From Nyssa sinensis (lineage: Eukaryota > Streptophyta > Magnoliopsida > Cornales > Nyssaceae), in contig CM018033.1 of assembly GCA_008638375.1 (NCBI GenBank), positions 17,636,017 through 17,700,016 of the forward strand: a DNA stretch of 64,000 nt, read 5' to 3'. Of the stretch, positions 22,252 to 35,045 are shown piece by piece. The notes beneath the pieces are model-generated. The model was not told the origin of the DNA, made no database searches, and worked only from the letters and a program-made list of their open reading frames with translations. A program made the translations under genes and the position numbers. Position 1 is the stretch's first letter. Each line of letters starts with the position of its first letter.

Positions 22252-23359
22252 TGGTATCAAAGCAGGTTCATGCTTTGTGTCCTTGATCGGAAGAGACTCT
22301 AAAACAGAGTTTCTCTATTTTGAACAGAGCCTCAGAAACTCTGAAAACAGAGTTCTATCGCCTACCATAAAACACCCACATTCAGACCCGCACCACCATC
22401 AATATTCATCTACTGTTCATCCGCCATAATTGTTGAAGTTGCTATCATCACCCAATAACCCTGTCACCAGAAAACTCTAAGCCCACAAAGTTGTCGACGT
22501 TTTTTGGAGATCTACCACAATCGAATCGAATCATCTCAATCAGTAAACATCTTCTGCCGTCATCAATTTCCATTGCTTCTCGATACCAATCAGCTCGAAA
22601 CATCACCAAATATCGGTGAACGCAGAACACTGACCTTTGGCCTTTGGTCGTTCGAACATCATCATCCTCGCTCCATCGTCGCTCGTACTCCGCTATCGAG
22701 TCGCTATACTCTGTTGCAGAACCTAATACCACACTGATCCAGCACTAGATTGACAACGACTCCACCATCGTCCGTTGCATCATCATTCTACAATATTTCT
22801 TAATCATCACCATATTTGACTGCTGTGTTTCACCATCACCATTGTCGACTGTTTCAGATTCCATTGCAACCATAGCCACATCGCCTCAGACTTCAGGTCG
22901 ACATTTTCATCATAGCCGCCGATACATCTTCTTGTTGGATACCAGTCTCTTCTACCTGACGCCTCTACCATTGATCCAGCCACTGCTTCATAGATCTCTT
23001 AGTCACTGCCTCTCCATCCACCATTAAACCCATACCCGCCGCCATAACCACCACCACGGCCGCCTCTTCCGCCGTTGATCGATAGTTTGGAGGAGAAATC
23101 CAGTGGATTCGTCTCTGGTCACGGCATTCGAATCCGTTGTCCTGGTCTCCATGCTCTGTTTCTTCTTCATTTTATGCGGTTCTACTCTCTGATCCCTGTA
23201 TTTATACCTAATAAGAACTGGATCATTCTAGATTGTTGTTCGCCAGATAAGATCTAGCCTTAAAAAAAAATTAAAAAAAAAAGGAAAGGACCTGCAACTC
23301 CTGAAGCTTCCGCATTAGTCACCAGGAATCGGTCCCACCATCCGAAGGCTGCAAATACC
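22252..23359 (+). other. copia-2 primer-binding site and leader; gag mostly missing
   Basis: TGGTATCAAAGCAGG follows the last LTR piece. The rest is CCACCATC-rich sequence without a gag-like ORF, followed by an A-rich tract at about 23260-23282 and then sequence in frame with the zinc knuckle (PATPEASALVTRNRSHHPK). The N-terminal gag domain is absent, so a deletion is inferred near 23260-23285. Confidence 0.55.
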
Positions 23360-24175
23360 ATGGAGAAGTCATCCCTTAAGTGCACCCACTGCCAAAAAAC
23401 TGGGCATTCGAAGAACAAATGTTTTGCGTTGATGGGTTATCCAGACTGGTGGGATCATAATCGCTCGAAGAAAAAATCAAAAGGATCCTTCCACTGCAGT
23501 AGTGGTTACAACAACACTAAAGATGTAGTAACTAACCAAGCCTCGGCACCGATGATTTCTTCAAACAATAGTGGTAAGGCTTTCAATATTTCTACATTTG
23601 TTTCGCATAGTACATGGATAATTGATTCTGGTGCCACAGATCACATGACATTTGATTTTAGACAGGTCTCATCCTTTCAATCCTCCGATCAAAAATTTGT
23701 CTCTACTTCCAATGGTGCTTTCGCCCCAATCATTGGGGAAGGATCTTTACCCCTAACTGATACCTTACATTTAGATTCTGTTTTAATTGTTCCATCTTTA
23801 GGTTATAATCTTTTGTCTGTTTCTCAAATAACAACTACCTTATCTTATGTTGTAATTTTTTGGCTTGATTATTGTATGTTTAAGGACATCCAAACCAGGA
23901 AAACGATTGGTTGTGGTACTAGGCAAGGGAAGCTATATTACTTGGACTTGGAATCCAAAAGCATTAACAGCCTTAGACAAGCTTTGACAGTGGGAGGAGT
24001 TGAGAGGAACAAACAAGAAGCAGAAATCTGGTTATGGCATCGTCGTTTGGGGCATGCTTCCTTTGGATATCTAAAAAAATTATTTCCCAGGTTATTTCTA
24101 CAAGTTGATATGTCTAATTTCCAGTGTGAGGTTTGTGAACTTGCGCAGAGTCATCGTACTTCTTTTCCGTTGTAA
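23360..24175 (+). pseudogene. pol: copia-2 gag C-terminus, protease and gag-pre-integrase
   Basis: Starts in the middle of gag: zinc knuckle CTHCQKTGHSKNKC near residue 9, then the protease motif WIIDSGATDHM and the gag-pre-integrase LWHRRLGHASFGYL with CEVCELAQSHR. A TAA at 24173-24175 ends the frame, which continues in phase into the integrase. Confidence 0.85.
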
Positions 24176-25272
24176 TTGAATAAAAGTCCGCTTCCGTTTA
24201 TGCTTATTCATTCTGATGTCTGGGGTCCATCTAAAGCTACTACTTTGGGTGGATCACGATGGTTTGTAACGTTTATTGATGATTGTACCAGGATGACATG
24301 GGTCTGCATGATGAAATCCAAAAGTGAAGTGAATTCACTATTCCAAAAGTTTCATAAAATAATTCAGACTCAATACAAAAAAAAGATTCAAGTTCTTCGT
24401 AGTGATAATAGTGGAGAATATCAGAGTACTGAACTTCACCAATATTTGGAAGACCAAAGGATGATTCATCATACTACTTGTTCTAACATACCCCAACAAA
24501 ACGGGGTGGCAGAATGGAAAAATCGACACTTGCTAGAAGTCGTCTAAGCTTTGTTAATCAACGCTCATATGCCATTATCTTATTAGGGAGAAACACTTCC
24601 TTCTGCAGCTTATTTAGTCAATCGAGTACCCTCAAGCCCCCTCAATTTCAAAACCCCATTTCAAGCCCTCATTGAAGCCCTGATTGCCCCACCTGTTACC
24701 AATTTACCCCCTCCTGTCTTTGGATGTGTGGTATTTGTTCATCTCTACAAGCATCAACGCATAAAATTAACTCTTCAAGCATTGCAATGTGTTTTTTTTG
24801 GGTATGCCACACATCAAAAGGGCTATCGGTGTTACCATCCTCCAACACATCGATTATTTGTCACAATGGATGCCATTTTTCATGAAGATACCATGTACTT
24901 TCCCGAGCCTGAATTTTAGGGGGAGTACTAGAAGGAAATTCAAACTCTTAACTATGGTGAAGATGATAACCAGGATGTTGTCAACTTCGATTTAAGTGGT
25001 ATGATATTAGATCAAAGTGGTGATAAACACCCAACTATTGAAGAATATGGTCTATCTCCAGCTCAGCCTGAAACTAAAAGTCTTGAGAATATGGTTGTTC
25101 AGCCTGAAACTGAAAGTCTTGAGAATATAGTTCCACCTCGATCGACATACCACACCAATCACTTACTGAAGATGTTCCTGAGACTCACAAGAGACAGTTA
25201 CCCCATCGTCACACCAGAGGTATTCCTAAAACCACATATGAGCCTGAACTATCTAGTAAAGTCAAATATCCT
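24176..25272 (+). pseudogene. pol: copia-2 integrase, degenerate
   Basis: The integrase core is clear from HSDVWGPSKATT and FIDDCTRMTW to LRSDNSGEYQ and PQQNGVAEWKNRHL; a TAA stops it at 24545. The following region to 25272 still resembles copia in pieces (VFFGYATHQKGYRCYHP at about 24790), with stops and shifts. A 36-bp in-frame tandem duplication lies at 25064-25135. Confidence 0.8.
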
Positions 25273-26127
25273 ATGAGCCATTATATGTCTAATCATCATT
25301 TGTCAGAATCAAACATGTCATTTGTGAATCAATTATCTGTTGTATCTATTCCTAACAGTGTGCAGGAAGCCTTAGCTAATCCCAGATGGAAAGCAGCTAT
25401 GAATGAGGAGATGAAGTCTCTACAGAAAAATGAAACATGGGATCTTGTTGACCTTCCACCAGGGAAGAAAACAATTGGATGCCGGTGGATTTACACTGTC
25501 AAATACAAAGTTGATGGCGTTATTGAATGCTTTAAAGCAAGATTGGTGGCAAAAGGGTACACTCAAACCTATGGGATCGACTATACAGAGACATTTGCAC
25601 CTGTAGCCAAGATCAACACAGTGCGAGTCCTATTGTCTCTGGCAGCAAATCTAGATTGGCCACTGCAACAATTTGATGTGAAAAATGCATTTCTGCACGG
25701 AGAAGTATCTGAAGAAGTCTATATGGATCTACCACCAGGATGCATGATACCAGAAAGACATAATCGGAAGGTTTGTAGATTGAAGAAATCACTGTATGGG
25801 TTGAAGCAATCTTCGAGAGCTTAGTTTGGACGATTTACAAAAGCCATGAAAAACTTTGGATATCAACAGAGCAACTCAGACCACACTTTGTTTCTGAAGA
25901 AGCAACAAGGAAAGATCACTATCCTTATTGTATATGTAGATGACATGGTGGTCACAGGAAATGATCCAGAGGAAAGAAATGCTTTACAAGAATACTTGGC
26001 CAAGGAATTTGAAATGAAAGATCTAGGAACTTTGAAATATTTTCTTGGGATAGAGGTGTCACGATCAAGTAAAGGCATTTACTTGTCCTAAAGGAAATAT
26101 GTCTTAGACCTACTACAAGAAACAGGA
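25273..26127 (+). pseudogene. pol: copia-2 reverse transcriptase
   Basis: Shows NEEMKSLQKNETWDLVDLP, the RT finger and palm motifs (ARLVAKGYTQTYGIDYTETF, LYGLKQSSRA) and the catalytic YVDD in LIVYVDDMVVTGND. Nonsense codons interrupt it: TAG at 25822-25824 where tryptophan is usual, and TAA at 26089-26091. The element cannot make full Pol. Confidence 0.9.
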
Positions 26128-26883
26128 ATGTCAGCATGTCAACCAGCTGATACACCTGTTGAAGAAGGCTTAAAATTATGTATTAAGAGTGATCAAATTC
26201 CAGTTGACAAGGGGAGATACCAGAGACTTGTTGACAAGTTGATGTATTTAGCTCACACAAGACCAGATCTTGCTTATGCATTAAGCATTGTCAGCCAGTT
26301 CATGCATAATCCTGGCGAACAACACATGAATGCAGTTATACGCATTTTGAGGTATCTGAAGTCTGCTCCAGGGAAAGGAATTTTATTCTCTAAAAATACA
26401 ATGGAACAAACCATAGATGTATACACTGATGCTGACTGGGCTAGAGACAAAAACGATATGCGATCCACTTCAGGGTACTTCACCTTTGTAGGTGGCAATC
26501 TTGTCATATGGAGGAGTAAGAAGCAGAATGTTGTTACTCGCTCAAGTGGAGAAGCTGAACTTAGGGGAGTGACACTTGAAATTTGTGAAGGATTGTGGCT
26601 AAATTTTCTTCTACCAAATAAACCAAATAAACCAATTCAATTATATTGTGATAATAAGTCAGCACGTGACATGGCTTATAATTCGGTTCACCATGATCGA
26701 ACAAAACATGTTGAGGTTGACAGATTTTCCATCAAAGAGAAACTGGAAGAGAAGATTTTGGAATTATCAGTGATTCGATCAGAAGAACAGTTGGCTGACA
26801 TTCTCACCAAAGCAGTATCAAACCGAGTATTCTCAAAGTTCTTAAGCAAGTTGGGCATATGTGACATCTATGCACCAACTTGA
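26128..26883 (+). pseudogene. pol: copia-2 RT connection and RNase H
   Basis: Open from after the last stop to 26883. Contains YLAHTRPDLAYALSIVSQFM, YTDADWARDKNDMRSTSGY and the RNase H end (LYCDNKSARDMAYNSVHHDR, LADILTKAVS). The purine tract of the element follows within a few bases. Confidence 0.9.
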
Positions 26884-26890
26884 GGGGGAG

Positions 26891-27076
26891 TGTTGACTTA
26901 CCAGCTATATGATTCTTTCCTATTCTAGGAGGGTTGACTTACCGATACTGTATGATTATCCTTTCCTATTAGAGAGGTGTAATTAGCTGTAATTAGGGTT
27001 TGTAAACCCTATATAATGGTGGTTCATGTAAACATAAAAGATGAATAAAAAGGGGATCTTTCATCACCATTCAAGA
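26891..27076 (+). repeat. copia-2 3' LTR (intact)
   Basis: 186 bp, TGTTGACTTACCAGC to CATTCAAGA. It is the reference that shows how the 5' LTR was broken. The terminal dinucleotide is GA rather than CA, confirmed by the CAAAC duplication and by the primer-binding site after the 5' copy. Confidence 0.9.
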
Positions 27077-28507
27077 CAAACATCATTCACAACTCACAAT
27101 AATCACAAGGCAACAAACATCATCATCATCCATCCATCATCAACAAGGGCGGTTAAAACCCAAAGAATGAAAAAACTTGTAAAACCCCACAACACCACAC
27201 TATCCATCCATCCATCCACTACCAACCATCCAACCTTCAACCACTACAATCACAATCACAAACACAATCCCAAACCAACCAAACAACAATCATCCATCAC
27301 CAAAAGTAATTTACTAAGTGAAAGAATATTTTTACACCAAGTATTTCCTATCATTAGATACAATTTTCTTCATAAAAGAAAAAGAAAAAGAATATAGTAA
27401 TCCATCCATCATTACTTTGTTCCTTGGTATGGCTCCGCTCGTCGTTGATGGCCCTGAATTCTTTCTAAAGCTGAATAACTAAGTGCATGGATATCAACAA
27501 ATCCTTGGTGTGGCTTAACCCGATCGCCAAAACTATCATTAGCTTGTTCCTCTCTGCAACTTAATTCTACGTCGAGAATTTATTTCATAACATAGACCTT
27601 CTTGCCCATAACATATATTCCCTCCCCAATAACACAACACGGGTACAAATCTTTCAGTCATTTCTAACCTTCACAAATATAAAATTTAAGTTGTTAGACC
27701 TTTATAGGAAAAATAAAACATGGACAATTAGATTTAATATTCCATCACAATATTTATTAGTACACATTAATTCAGTCCCTTATTAAATAAAAAGGGAGCT
27801 CATTCGCTCTGATACAATCACCCTTGAATAGAAAACCTCCTATATACTACAGATATTAGTAAACATCATCTCACTTGCATTCATAAGGCTAGGATATACA
27901 CCTACCAATTTAAATTTTTTCCTCCATCTGCTCAACAACCAAACAATTAATGCAAGCACATCTACTCCAATTTCCAAACGAGCTACAACTGTTCCAATTA
28001 TGGCTAGGGCTATTGAAAGGCTTGGCCTCAATGCTATATATATACACGTAGCCCTGCTATTGTCCCTTTACTCCACCAGATTTCAGCCAACACCAACAAA
28101 GCCCTCAATAAATTCAGCTCGGGGGCACCCCCTGAACCCCCACCTTCGGGCAAGGGGGCTCCTCTCCCCTGCAACTCCCCAACTAACTTATCGCAAAGTT
28201 AAATACGTAGAATAGAGAATAATGTACAATACTTATCAGAACTATTCAACAGTCTCCTATTCAAGGATTATACTAAGTATTATTATCACTTACAAAAAAA
28301 TAAAAATAAATAAATAAATAAACATGAAACCTTGTCAAAGAAGGACATCAGCATAAAAAAAAAAAAAAAAACAAAAAATGATTGAATTTATAATAAAAAA
28401 ATAAAAGAGCACAAGAGGGAATATCAATGAGAAATTTTCTCAAAATCTTACTTCGGCGATCGTCTTGGCCACCCCCTTCCTCCACCTTAGGAGATGAGAC
28501 ATAAAAA
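27077..28507. other. Duplicated flank block and leader of the second lectin copy
   Basis: Non-coding. 27077-27790 recurs at about 39655-40390 and in part at 41340-41930; 27690-27975 recurs at 8735-9000. The part from about 28470 to the ATG at 28508 resembles the leader of the first lectin gene. The His/Asn-rich ORF at 27041 is a product of CATCAT/CCATCC simple sequence. Confidence 0.6.
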
Positions 28508-31500
28508 ATGGCATTACCAAGGTTTGTGGTGCTCAAATCAGACTACAACAACAAATACTTGCACTACGTAGAGGAAGATGTGTAGATGCATGGGTTTCTC
28601 CAATTCTCTAGAGCCGAGGTTGTTAGCCCTTATGCATGCAAAGTACGAAGTGGAGATGGCAAAAAGTGGGAGAGGACTGGTGAACATAAGATGTTGCTAC
28701 AACAACAAATACTGGGTAAGGTGGTCGCAGAACCACTATTGGATTGTTGCCGAGGCTGACGAGCCAAAGGAAGACATATCCAAATGGTCATGTACGTTGT
28801 TGGACCCCATCTACGTTAATGCTATAAGAATCCGATTTTGCCATGTCTAGCTCAGCCACTATGCGTGCTTATGGGGGACAGGCGATGTGTACGATTCCTG
28901 TTTATTTGCAGGATCAAATGCGCCTGACAGAGACCAATGCAATGTTTGTACAATCATCGACTGGGAATCGCTATTGATATTGCCCAAACACGTTGCATTC
29001 AAGGGCGATAATGGCAACTACCTCAGCTCTGGCATGATCGAAGCTACCCCTATCTGTAGTTTGCATCCAATGACATTGGAGATCCAACCGTAGGGAACGA
29101 GGTCTTCACCACTCGAGATGGAAGCCTTCGTATAAAGTCTAATCACTTCGGTAAATTCTGGAGGTGCAGCCCTAATTGGATTTGGGCTGACTCAGATGAC
29201 ACCTCCAGCAACAACTCTGATACCTTGTTTTGGCTGATCAAAGTTGACAATCGTGTTGTCGCACTCCGCAACTTGGGGAACAACAATTTCTGCAAGAGAC
29301 TTTCCACCGAAGGCAAGACAGATTGTCTCAATGCCACCATCTCCACCATTTCAAGAGAGGCACGCCTTGAGGTGGAAGAACTTGTTTTGTCAAGGACAAT
29401 CTATAATGTCAATTATCACCTCATGGATGCTAGTATATACAGCCAGAGTGTCCTCACGATGGCCAACGGAACTGCCACTAACCGAACTCAAGAACCTAGC
29501 ACTTACGAGGTAATGCTCCAATATATAGAGAGTACACTACAGCAAAATGCACTATTAGTGACGCGCGCGTGCGTCGCTAATAGTGCCATTGTGCGTCACA
29601 AAAGACATTTAGCGACACACAAACGTGCGTCGCTAAGGCGTCACAAAAAGTGCCGTCGCTAATACTATTCGCGACGCACAAATCCGTTAGTGTCGCTAAA
29701 AGTGTCTATTAGCGACGCACATAAAGCGTCGCTAATAATTGGGTACGTGCGTCGCCAATAAAACCCATGCGCCAACAAAAGTTTGAAATTAATCACATAC
29801 AAGTACAAAACCAAAGCAAAGAAGATAAGAAACGATATAAAGTAAGCCTAGTCATCTAGGAATTGGGTTGTTTGAAGGGTGACTGCATAACTATTATGTG
29901 TGAAACAACATTTGAAAGCCAAACCCTCAATTTTTTTTTTTAAAACTCAATAAAAAGGGTGGGCAAAAAATTAATTTTCCAAAACTTTAGGCTACAAAAA
30001 TAATTTTCCAAAAGGTAAGATAGAAATTGCATGATCATTCGAATTAGTTTCTGTGCAGTGCTAAAAACCAAAAATCAAAATCAGTCACATATTACAAGGG
30101 CATAGAAAATTAGCCAAAGCCCCTCACAAACTATGCAACAGATTTGAGAGGAAAAAAAATCACTGCTAATTGGAATGTGAATAACAAACCTGGCCCATAT
30201 TAGCTATAAAAAAAAATTAGTCACATATTCCGTAGGAATTGCATGTGTATTAGCTTTAAAAAATAATAATAATAACGTTTTAACATATTTTAAATAAAAA
30301 AATTGAACTCATCTTGTGAGAAAAACCAACATCTAGCTACAAGACTTGATTACAATTTTTTCCTACTTAATCATTTCATAGATCTAAAGAAATTTAACTA
30401 ATTCTATTAGTTTTTAAAGCAATAAAAAATTTTAAAATATGCATGGATACTCATAGATTGAACAGAGAATAGCAAGATCTACAATGAATTTATAAATGTA
30501 TGAACAATCACATTTAAATAATTTGAAAACAAGTGAAAACATACCTATTTTCTTCTGTTGAAGAAAACCTAAATTCAGATTTGACAGATCTCTAAATGAG
30601 AAAAATGGATACAATCTACCGCCGCCGAATGAACCGACTGCGGCCGTCGCCGAATGGACCAAGTGCCGTTGTCAGAATCGTGCTTGCAATTAGGGAGTGA
30701 GAGAGACAAAAAGTGAGAAAATTTTGGGAAACAGAGAGAACGGGGAAACTGGGTCGTGGGAAAATTTTGGGAAACAGAGAGAAGAGGAAAATGGGTGCTG
30801 CGGCGGAATAAAAGATATGGGACTTATTAGCGACGCTCAAAGGGTGTCACTAATACTTCCTGAGCGTCGCTAAAACTATATAAAACGCCACCGTTTTGTA
30901 AAAAATATGCTATTTGCGACGCACGATTCGGCGTCGCCAATAACTTGACCTATTAGCGACGCACACGTGCATCGCTAATATCCACGTGTGCGTTGCTAAT
31001 AATTTCCCGCCTAATTTTTCGTGCCAGACATGCATTTTTTTTATTACTTTTTCCCTACTATTCGCGGCATACACTTGGGCGTCGCTAAAAGTACTTTTAG
31101 CTACGATTTTTGCGCGTCGCTAATAATGCGCGTCGCAAAAAATGTGTTTTTTTGTAGTGGTAGGAGCAAGACTTGGAATGCCAGCGTTTCATTGAAGTTG
31201 GGCATCAAAACTAGCATCCAAACTGGCGTTCCACTCATCGCAGAAGGAAAGATTGAAATTGAGGCTGAGTTTACGGGAGAATACCAGTGGGGACAAACTA
31301 ATGAATCGTCAACTGGAGTGGAGACCGTATACACAGTTACTGTGCCGCCGATGACTATGGTAAAGGTGAGTCTCCTAGCGACAAAGGGTTCATGCGACGT
31401 TCCCTTCTCCTACTCTCAGCGCGACACTCTTATTAGTGGGCAAAAAATTACTTCCACCATGGACAATGGCGTTTACACTGGCATCAATTGCTTCAACTTC

Positions 31501-31530
31501 AAGTACGAGACCCAACAAGTAAATCTGTAA
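28508..31530 (+). pseudogene. Second agglutinin/aerolysin lectin copy, inactivated
   Basis: Clearly paralogous to 738-2177 over its full length: segments 28508-29531 and 31160-31530. Inactivating changes are CAG-to-TAG at codon 26 (28583), a 4-bp insertion near 28633-28640, a second CAG-to-TAG at 28848, a 1-bp loss near 29040 and a third TAG at 29057, then the CACTA insertion at 29535-31159. It lacks both microduplications of the first copy, so it preserves the older form there. The 3' end (TAA at 31528) is intact, with the same GTA codon where a donor might lie. The ORF from 31021 starts inside the transposon and is not a gene. Confidence 0.9.
29535..31159. mobile_element. Non-autonomous CACTA transposon (CACTA-1)
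   Basis: 1625 bp with termini CACTACAGCAAAATGC and TTTTTTTGTAGTG and a 3-bp TSD GTA (29532-29534 and 31160-31162), diagnostic of the CACTA (En/Spm) superfamily. Sub-terminal regions (29560-29770 and 30825-31140) hold many copies of GCGACGCAC or its complement, presumably transposase-binding sites. No transposase ORF. It disrupts the lectin pseudogene at a site where copy 1 reads continuously (about 1808). Confidence 0.95.
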
Positions 31531-31543
31531 TCAATGTGAACTA

Positions 31544-31826
31544 TGTTAGGATTTATTTTAATTAAGTTTTTTCATTTGAATAAGTCTTTGTTGTTATGTT
31601 GTTTTGAAAGTCAGTTACCGTGTCCTTGTGGTTAGGAGTAACATATTAATTATGGCACTCTGTTAGTCATGGAGCAAGTTACTTCTTTATTATTTGCTAA
31701 GTTTGTTATTGTATTTTTTCTATTTAAGCAACTTTCAGACAATCAATAAAATAAGTAGTATTTTTAAACTTTCTGTGTTGTTATCAAGTTTTTAAAAATT
31801 TCTCTATTTTTCAGATTATTCTAACA
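31544..31826 (+). mobile_element. Solo LTR just after the lectin pseudogene
   Basis: 283 bp, starts TGTTAGGATTTATTTT and ends GATTATTCTAACA, with perfect TSD AACTA (31539-31543 and 31827-31831). The corresponding uninterrupted sequence after gene copy 1 is at about 2184-2194 (GTGAACTATACATG). Confidence 0.9.
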
Positions 31827-31831
31827 AACTA

Positions 31832-32553
31832 TACATGATCTCTAATAATGTCGATTATCTACGTACGGTTACATGTTAGTAGTTTCCGGTCATTCAAATT
31901 ATGCTTCTAAACATGACATTTGTCTAAATGATGTATATGTAGTGCCCTACCGGCAAATAATGCATGAATAGTATCTTACCGACAAAACGAAAAATTTACC
32001 CTTATTTTTTTAGATCTTTACACATACCCTCATCCTGATCCAGTCTGTAAGAGTATCTTTAATATATATGATCTACTAATAACATCAATTCAGCCTCTAA
32101 AGATATCTTTAAGAGTTCAATTCTAGATTATGGTAAAAATAAAAAATACTTATTTTTTATTTTATGATTATTTTTAACTTATTTACTAATCTATGATAAT
32201 TTGAAAAAAAAATTTTGAAAAATATTTTTAGTGCCAAAATTGTTTTTCCAAAAGACGATTTAAAAATTCTGAAATATGCATTTTACGTTGAAATTATCTT
32301 TTCAAAAAATACTTCTAAAAATGTCTTTTCAAAAGACAATTTTAAAACAATACTTCTTTAAAAAAAAAATACACGATTTTGGAAACACAAAAATGCATTT
32401 TCAAAAGATGATTTTGAAAAAATTGTAAAAAAAATAAAAATAAATAACTAGTTGCAACATTTGTAAAATCTACTTTATGTAAATACCATAAACTTGTATG
32501 CTAAAAAATCCTGAAACTTGTATCCAAAACAAACTCATCCACAACTCACAATA
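31832..32553. other. Duplicated flank block
   Basis: Non-coding. About 32000-32550 corresponds to 9020-9309 plus 15698-16010 and so serves as the empty site for copia-1. It breaks off at 32553 into the gypsy LTR. Confidence 0.65.
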
Positions 32554-33760
32554 TGCTACCCGAAATTTTTCTTAGTTCCTTACTAATGAAACAAGCTCTC
32601 CATTAGATTCTAACCATTATACAATTTAGAACAAGCTCTCTAAATTTAATACAATGGCAGCATTAATATTTAGGAAATTAGATTATTCTAAGCAACAATC
32701 ACACAAGCTCGGATTGTTTAACTTAGGACATGATAATTATAGCAATAAACAAAAGCTTGACCACAATCATCTATCACTATTTGCCACAATTGATTAGGAA
32801 CCATATCAATTACGTAATATACTTCCTGAATCTAGCAATTGATAATAATCTGATCAATCTAACAGGCCTTAATTAAATCAATCAAACTAAATATCAATAA
32901 ACAATTAAAATAGATTATCATGAACAGATTCATTAGAAAAGGGAGAAATAACGTTACTTTATTGATTCAACCATTAAACTGCAATGAGGGTTCGAAATTC
33001 CCTAGAACTGAATTAAAAATATAGCCTAACATACTTGAAAAAGAAAATAAAACTAAAAACTTATTGTCACTGTCTCTGTACTGCCGCCTCCGTTGCAGCC
33101 GCACGAACTCCCCTTTCTTCTCTTGCGCCGCACGCTCCTCTCTATTTCTTTCTTGAATCAGCCGCTACCAACTCCTTATACGCTAGGGTTTCCTTGTTTC
33201 CAACCTGGGCCCCACACTTAAACTTTAGTTCAGCCGCACTTTAATTGAGCTGAGTTTTGAAAGCTATTTTTATACTTCAAAACGACTGAATATTGACTTG
33301 GGCTCTTCACGAAAGTTGTAGCTCTGGATGTGTAGATAATTTTAAAATTTTGAATCACCCAATTTGGACTTCGGAAACTCAAGTTATGGCCCGTTGAAGT
33401 TGGCTGGTCGGACAAGATTCTACTGCGCGGGACAGCTTTCTAGGCCTGATTTTGAAACAATGTTTGGAGGCCCAAACAAACTCGGATTTTTACAAACCAG
33501 ACCTTTCTGAAAAGCTCAAGACGTCCTCTAAAAATTTCATGAAGACCACTTCCTCATTCTCGAACTCGAACACCATCCAAATCTCAAATGAAACTCTATA
33601 GATCAAATCTGTTCAAAAACCAAAAATTACACAAAATTATTCTTTTACAATTAATGCTTCCCTAATTCAATAAATGAATTAATTAACTCACTAAAATAGA
33701 AAATATGCAATAAAACCAAATATCGAGGAATTAAAAATATGAAATATTATGCTCTTATCA
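32554..33760 (-). repeat. 3' LTR of the gypsy element, truncated
   Basis: Closely matches about 38443-39642. In the element's sense it starts TGATAAGAGCATAATATTTC and its last ~350 bp are gone. The ORFs within are spurious. Confidence 0.85.
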
Positions 33761-34125
33761 AATTCCCCCACACTTAGTTTTTATACGTCCTCGTGTAAAC
33801 AGAACTACGAACAAAACACTAGGTTCACTTGAATCCATTCAACCAAACTCTCAAAGGTCTTAAGTTTAATAGCTCATCCATGAAAATTAATGCAAAGACT
33901 AGCAGAAATTTAGTTAATACATCATCAATCAATTCATAACAACAACCTTGTCATTTTCCACTAAACAATTTCAAAATTCAAGTACATGCATGCGAGTACC
34001 TTTCCTATGATCAACATGAATTCACAACTAAGTCCATATGGGAGAACAACCATGCACACTATTTCAAGACTTGAAACATAGCTCTTCCACTATTACTTTT
34101 CACACAATTTTTTTTCTTTTTAGGT

Positions 34126-34285
34126 GAGTGCATTTTATGCTCCCTCTCACCTTTTACATATGCTTTTGATTGAGTGCGTTTTACGCTCCATCTCAACCCA
34201 CTAGTGAGTGCGTTTTACACTCCATCTCACTTTATGCATGTGTTTATGAGTGAGTATGTTTTACGCTCCATCTCAACCCACCACA
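34126..34285 (-). repeat. Interspersed hairpin-like repeat in the gypsy 3' region
   Basis: Four copies of a TGAGTG(C/T)(G/A)TTTTA(C/T)(G/A)CTCC unit at about 34126, 34173, 34205 and 34251. GCGTTTTACGC within the unit is self-complementary. Lies between the integrase relic and the polypurine tract. Confidence 0.6.
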
Positions 34286-35045
34286 TGATTTACTTGCTTC
34301 TTTTTTCTTTTTCTTTTTTCATTTTGAAATTCATTTCTCTCACATAACTCCATAATTAAAAACCAAAATGAGCAGTTAAGCAAGTTCTAAGTCTTGAAAC
34401 CAATGCACATAGTTAAACATCTATATAACTTAGCTAATAAAGCATGTATCTCATATTCAAGCACCCATGCTCATAAAAATAAAAACAAATCAATTTTCAG
34501 CAGTTCAAGTGTGGATTGTGACTTGGTCATCATTATTCATCAATTAATTAAATATCAACCAAAAACCTACAAGTCAACATTAATTCTCACACATTCATTG
34601 GTGACCTTCAAGAGTTTAGCCAAATAAAATCCAAACAAAACCATCCAATTCCGCACACAAACATTTTTTTATTTTTGTTTTCCATTTTTTTGTTTTTTTT
34701 TTGGTTAAATAATAATCGAAAAATAAAAATAAAAATCTAGCAACCCTAAAAAAAAAATAATAATAAATAAATAAATAAATAAAACAAAGTTTTGAAATCC
34801 CCTCTCCCACACTTAAACCTTACATTATCCCCAATGTAAGAGAATGATGCAAAGAAGAAATGACAAAAAAATAAATAAATAAATAAATAAAAATAAAAAT
34901 AAAAAGGAAAAGGGAAGAAATAACAAATCTGGTTTCTTGGGTTGCCTCCCAAGCAGCGCATTTGTTTCACGTCGTTTGCCCGACAACTTGCTCCTCAACC
35001 TGAGCAAACCGGATCCTCCAAATCCACTACCTCAACATTCTCTAC

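Larger units (their letters stand above)
16017..27076 (+). mobile_element. Old Ty1/copia retrotransposon with nested insertions (copia-2)
   Basis: Right LTR 26891-27076 (186 bp, starts TGTTGACTTACC, ends CATTCAAGA). The left LTR is present but in three pieces: 16017-16067, 19087-19133 and 22156-22251. TSD is CAAAC (16012-16016 and 27077-27081), and the undisturbed target is seen at about 39655-39680. A primer-binding site TGGTATCAAAGC (22252) and a purine tract GAGGGGGAG (26882-26890) are present. Coding regions carry several stops. The element minus the insertions is about 5 kb. Confidence 0.9.

Noticed and set aside
27041..27397. 118-codon His/Asn/Thr-rich ORF
   Set aside because: Derived from CATCAT and CCATCC simple sequence; begins in the copia-2 LTR and the paralogous block at 39.7 kb does not keep the frame.
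31021..31530. 169-codon ORF covering the aerolysin-like end
   Set aside because: Its first about 45 codons are CACTA-1 sequence; the rest is the tail of a disrupted pseudogene.
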